From NCBI RefSeq assembly GCF_001936595.1, contig NZ_MLBG01000001.1, forward strand, positions 62,001-126,000: DNA of 64,000 nucleotides, written 5' to 3'. The position numbers and the translations under genes were made by a program. The stretch is from Desulfovibrio sp. DV. GTDB taxonomy: Bacteria > Desulfobacterota > Desulfovibrionia > Desulfovibrionales > Desulfovibrionaceae. Shown in pieces: positions 62,380-64,000 of this stretch. The notes under the pieces are model-generated. The model worked only from the letters and a program-made list of their open reading frames with translations, was not told where the DNA came from and did no database searches. Position 1 is the first letter of the stretch; every line of letters starts with the position of its first letter.

Positions 62380-63692
62380 GCATCCAGACACAACGCCTGT
62401 GGGCCATGGAGCCTGGGCGGCTGGCCGGCCTGTTTCGGGACATGAAAGCCCGGGGGCTGCCCGACGCTGCTGCTGTAGCGGCCATGGCCGCCGCCGGCAA
62501 CGGCCGCGAGGAGCCGCTCTATCAGCGCGTAGGACCTCTGGCCGTGATCGAAATGCACGGCGCTCTCGCCAAGGAGGGCAGCTACTGGTGGGGCATCGCC
62601 TCCATGCGCCAGATCGGCGCGGCCCTGCTCCAGGCGGCGGGCGATCCCGGGGTCAAGGGCATCCTGCTCGATGTGGACTCACCCGGCGGCACGGTCGCCG
62701 GCACCGAGGAGCTGGCCGGCATCGCCCGGGCCGTGGCGGCCGCGAAACCGCTCTACGTCTACGCCGGCGACCTCATGTGCTCGGCTGCCTACTGGATCGG
62801 CTCCCAGGCCCGGGCCATCTGCTCCCAGGCCTCGGCCATGATCGGCTCCATCGGCATCATCATGACCCATACCGACTGGTCGGGCTGGGATGCGCAGGCC
62901 GGCATCGATGTCACCTACCTGACCGCCGGCCACTACAAAGCCATGGGCAACCAGGACGAGCCGCTCACTGACGAGGCCCGGGCCTATCTGCAGGAGCAGC
63001 TCGACGCCACCTATGCCTTGTTTTTGGAGGCGGTGGCCGCCGGCCGTCGCGTGTCGGCCCAGCAGGCCCTGGCCATGGCTGACGGCAAAATTGTTTTAGG
63101 CCGGCAGGCCCTGGAGCTGGGGCTGGTGGACCGGCTCGAAAGCCGCGCCGATTTTATCAACCGCATCGTGCAGGAGGTGCACATGGATCTGGCCAAACTC
63201 AAGGCCGAGCATCCCGGCGTGGTCGGCGAACTCCGCGCCGAGATCGAAACCGGGCTGCAAGCCGAACACAAAACCGCGCTTACGGCCGCCGTCGAGGGCG
63301 AGCGCGCCCGGGTCATCGGCGTCGTGGGTGTGCTGGTTGGCGAGGAGCAGGGCGGCCGCATCGCCGCTGTGGTGGGGTCGGGCGTCACGGCCGAACAGGC
63401 CAAGGCCTTGGGCGCGGCCCTGGGCAGCGGCACCGGCCCGGCCCAGGCCGAGAAGCCCGGCGAACTGTCGCCGGAAGCCAAGGATGCCCTGGGGCTGCTC
63501 AAACAAGCGACCACCGATCCCCTCAACCAGCAGGGCGACCCGCGCGCGGCCGCCCCGGATTTTGATGCCCTGGTTATGGCCGAGCAGGCCAAGGGCCTGT
63601 CCAAGGGCAAGGCCATGGCGGCCGTCGCCAAGGCGCATCCGGCGGTCCATGCCGCCTGGATCGCCAAGCAGAACAACAAGGAGGGGAAATAG
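62376..63692 (+). CDS. Phage head maturation protease (S49/SppA family)
   Basis: A 438-residue serine protease of the lambda gpC type. VSGIASMR/GVKGILLDVDSPGG is the S49 fold, with the nucleophile S136 (DLMCSAAYWIG) and the catalytic lysine K188 (GHYKAMG), 52 residues apart as in signal peptide peptidase A. The C-terminal third is charged and helical and works as the scaffold (see nested frame at 63183). It cleaves scaffold and portal during head maturation. The start overlaps the portal stop; the last bases precede the cement gene. Confidence 0.93.
   Translation: MSIQTQRLWAMEPGRLAGLFRDMKARGLPDAAAVAAMAAAGNGREEPLYQRVGPLAVIEMHGALAKEGSYWWGIASMRQIGAALLQAAGDPGVKGILLDVDSPGGTVAGTEELAGIARAVAAAKPLYVYAGDLMCSAAYWIGSQARAICSQASAMIGSIGIIMTHTDWSGWDAQAGIDVTYLTAGHYKAMGNQDEPLTDEARAYLQEQLDATYALFLEAVAAGRRVSAQQALAMADGKIVLGRQALELGLVDRLESRADFINRIVQEVHMDLAKLKAEHPGVVGELRAEIETGLQAEHKTALTAAVEGERARVIGVVGVLVGEEQGGRIAAVVGSGVTAEQAKALGAALGSGTGPAQAEKPGELSPEAKDALGLLKQATTDPLNQQGDPRAAAPDFDALVMAEQAKGLSKGKAMAAVAKAHPAVHAAWIAKQNNKEGK
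63183..63692 (+). CDS. Nested scaffold protein (in-frame internal start)
   Basis: In frame with the protease, ATG 63183 has AGGAGGTG five bases upstream and begins MDLAKLKAEHPGVVGELRAEIETGLQAEH. The 169-residue product equals the scaffold part (lambda Nu3-like), helical and acidic. An internal ribosome site this strong within a coding region suggests independent translation, as with gpC/Nu3. Confidence 0.6.
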   Translation: MDLAKLKAEHPGVVGELRAEIETGLQAEHKTALTAAVEGERARVIGVVGVLVGEEQGGRIAAVVGSGVTAEQAKALGAALGSGTGPAQAEKPGELSPEAKDALGLLKQATTDPLNQQGDPRAAAPDFDALVMAEQAKGLSKGKAMAAVAKAHPAVHAAWIAKQNNKEGK

Positions 63693-64000
63693 ATGGCTTC
63701 CGTCCATAAATCCCGCCGCACCTTCACGGCCGCCGAGGCCCTGGACTCGTATCGGCTGGTGACCCTGGTCGCTGGCGAGGCGGCCCTGTGCGATGCCGCC
63801 GAGTCACCGCTCGGCGTCACCGAATACGCCGTGGCCGATGGCGATCTGACCAGCGTCCGGCTGCTCAACACCGAGGGCACCATCGAGGTGGAAGCCACGG
63901 GCGCGGTGGCGGCCGGTGGGCTGGTGGTGGCGGCTGCCGCCGGCATGGTGGCGGCCGATCCGGGTGTGGGCGATCGCATCCTCATCGGCTTGTCCCTGGC
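63693..64000 (+). CDS. Capsid cement/decoration protein (DUF2190-like), partial
   Basis: Starts at 63693 with AAGGAGGGG upstream and runs off the window after about 102 codons. MASVHKSRRTFTAAEALDSYRLVTLVAGEAALCDAAESPLGVTEYAVADGDLTSVRLLN then a small-residue-rich beta region, as in DUF2190 capsid cement proteins that stabilise the head. Expected next is the major capsid protein. Confidence 0.7.
   Translation, partial: MASVHKSRRTFTAAEALDSYRLVTLVAGEAALCDAAESPLGVTEYAVADGDLTSVRLLNTEGTIEVEATGAVAAGGLVVAAAAGMVAADPGVGDRILIGLSL

Overview
The window is GC-rich chromosomal DNA from an anaerobic delta-proteobacterium, most probably a sulfate reducer of the Desulfovibrio / Solidesulfovibrio group. The evidence is the gene content: NiFe-hydrogenase maturation genes hypCDE, a nifH-nifI1-nifI2-nifD-nifK operon of the anaerobe type, a GAK-type kinase/CofD pair, many TPR proteins, hemerythrin and LemA. 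The placement is inferred from gene content and style, not from a marker gene.

Layout. 0.2-4 kb: pstB, phoU, an HprK-related kinase and a CofD-like protein. 4.2-9.9 kb: hemerythrin, L,D-transpeptidase, a TPR protein, carA, ddl, an HD protein and a duplicated-domain protein. 10-13.5 kb: hypC-hypD-hypE-dapB. 14.1-19 kb: an unusual TGTTC-rich non-coding stretch, then a large Lhr-type helicase. 19.2-22.7 kb: a small unknown gene and a large NAD-type glutamate dehydrogenase. 22.9-31.5 kb: alpha/beta hydrolase with a divergent HxlR regulator, response-regulator/TPR proteins, DUF2207-LemA, and a sensor kinase. 31.6-33.9 kb: a molybdopterin oxidoreductase coupled to a monooxygenase-like protein. 34-39.2 kb: the nitrogenase operon with a sigma-54 promoter, a large hairpin between nifK and a 2Fe-2S ferredoxin, and a terminator. 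39.5-44 kb: tex and small host genes.

From 44.0 kb to the window end the DNA is integrated phage. A 78-bp direct repeat (43998 and 48665) carries the 3' end of a tRNA-Arg(CCG)-like gene plus its terminator. The 4.6 kb between the copies is a decayed first element. It holds fragments of a phage primase gene and an integrase, an AT-rich gene for a zinc-ribbon plus deoxyribosyltransferase/TIR-like protein (a defence candidate), an SH3b protein and a secreted beta-helix protein. To the right is a second, related and apparently intact prophage: SF3 helicase-primase, primase, ParB-like/methyltransferase fusion, small terminase, HD hydrolase, ASCH protein, large terminase, excisionase-like protein, gpW, portal, S49 protease with an internal scaffold start, and a capsid cement gene cut by the window end. 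Inside it an AT-rich three-gene cassette (about 58.8-59.93 kb) encodes two related anchored coiled-coil proteins around a two-helix membrane protein and has truncated a hicB gene. This cassette and the zinc-ribbon gene are the best candidates for something undescribed.

Three host genes (CofD-like, L,D-transpeptidase, DUF2207) are each broken by a single-base difference in a short run of one base, so sequencing error must be excluded before calling them pseudogenes.
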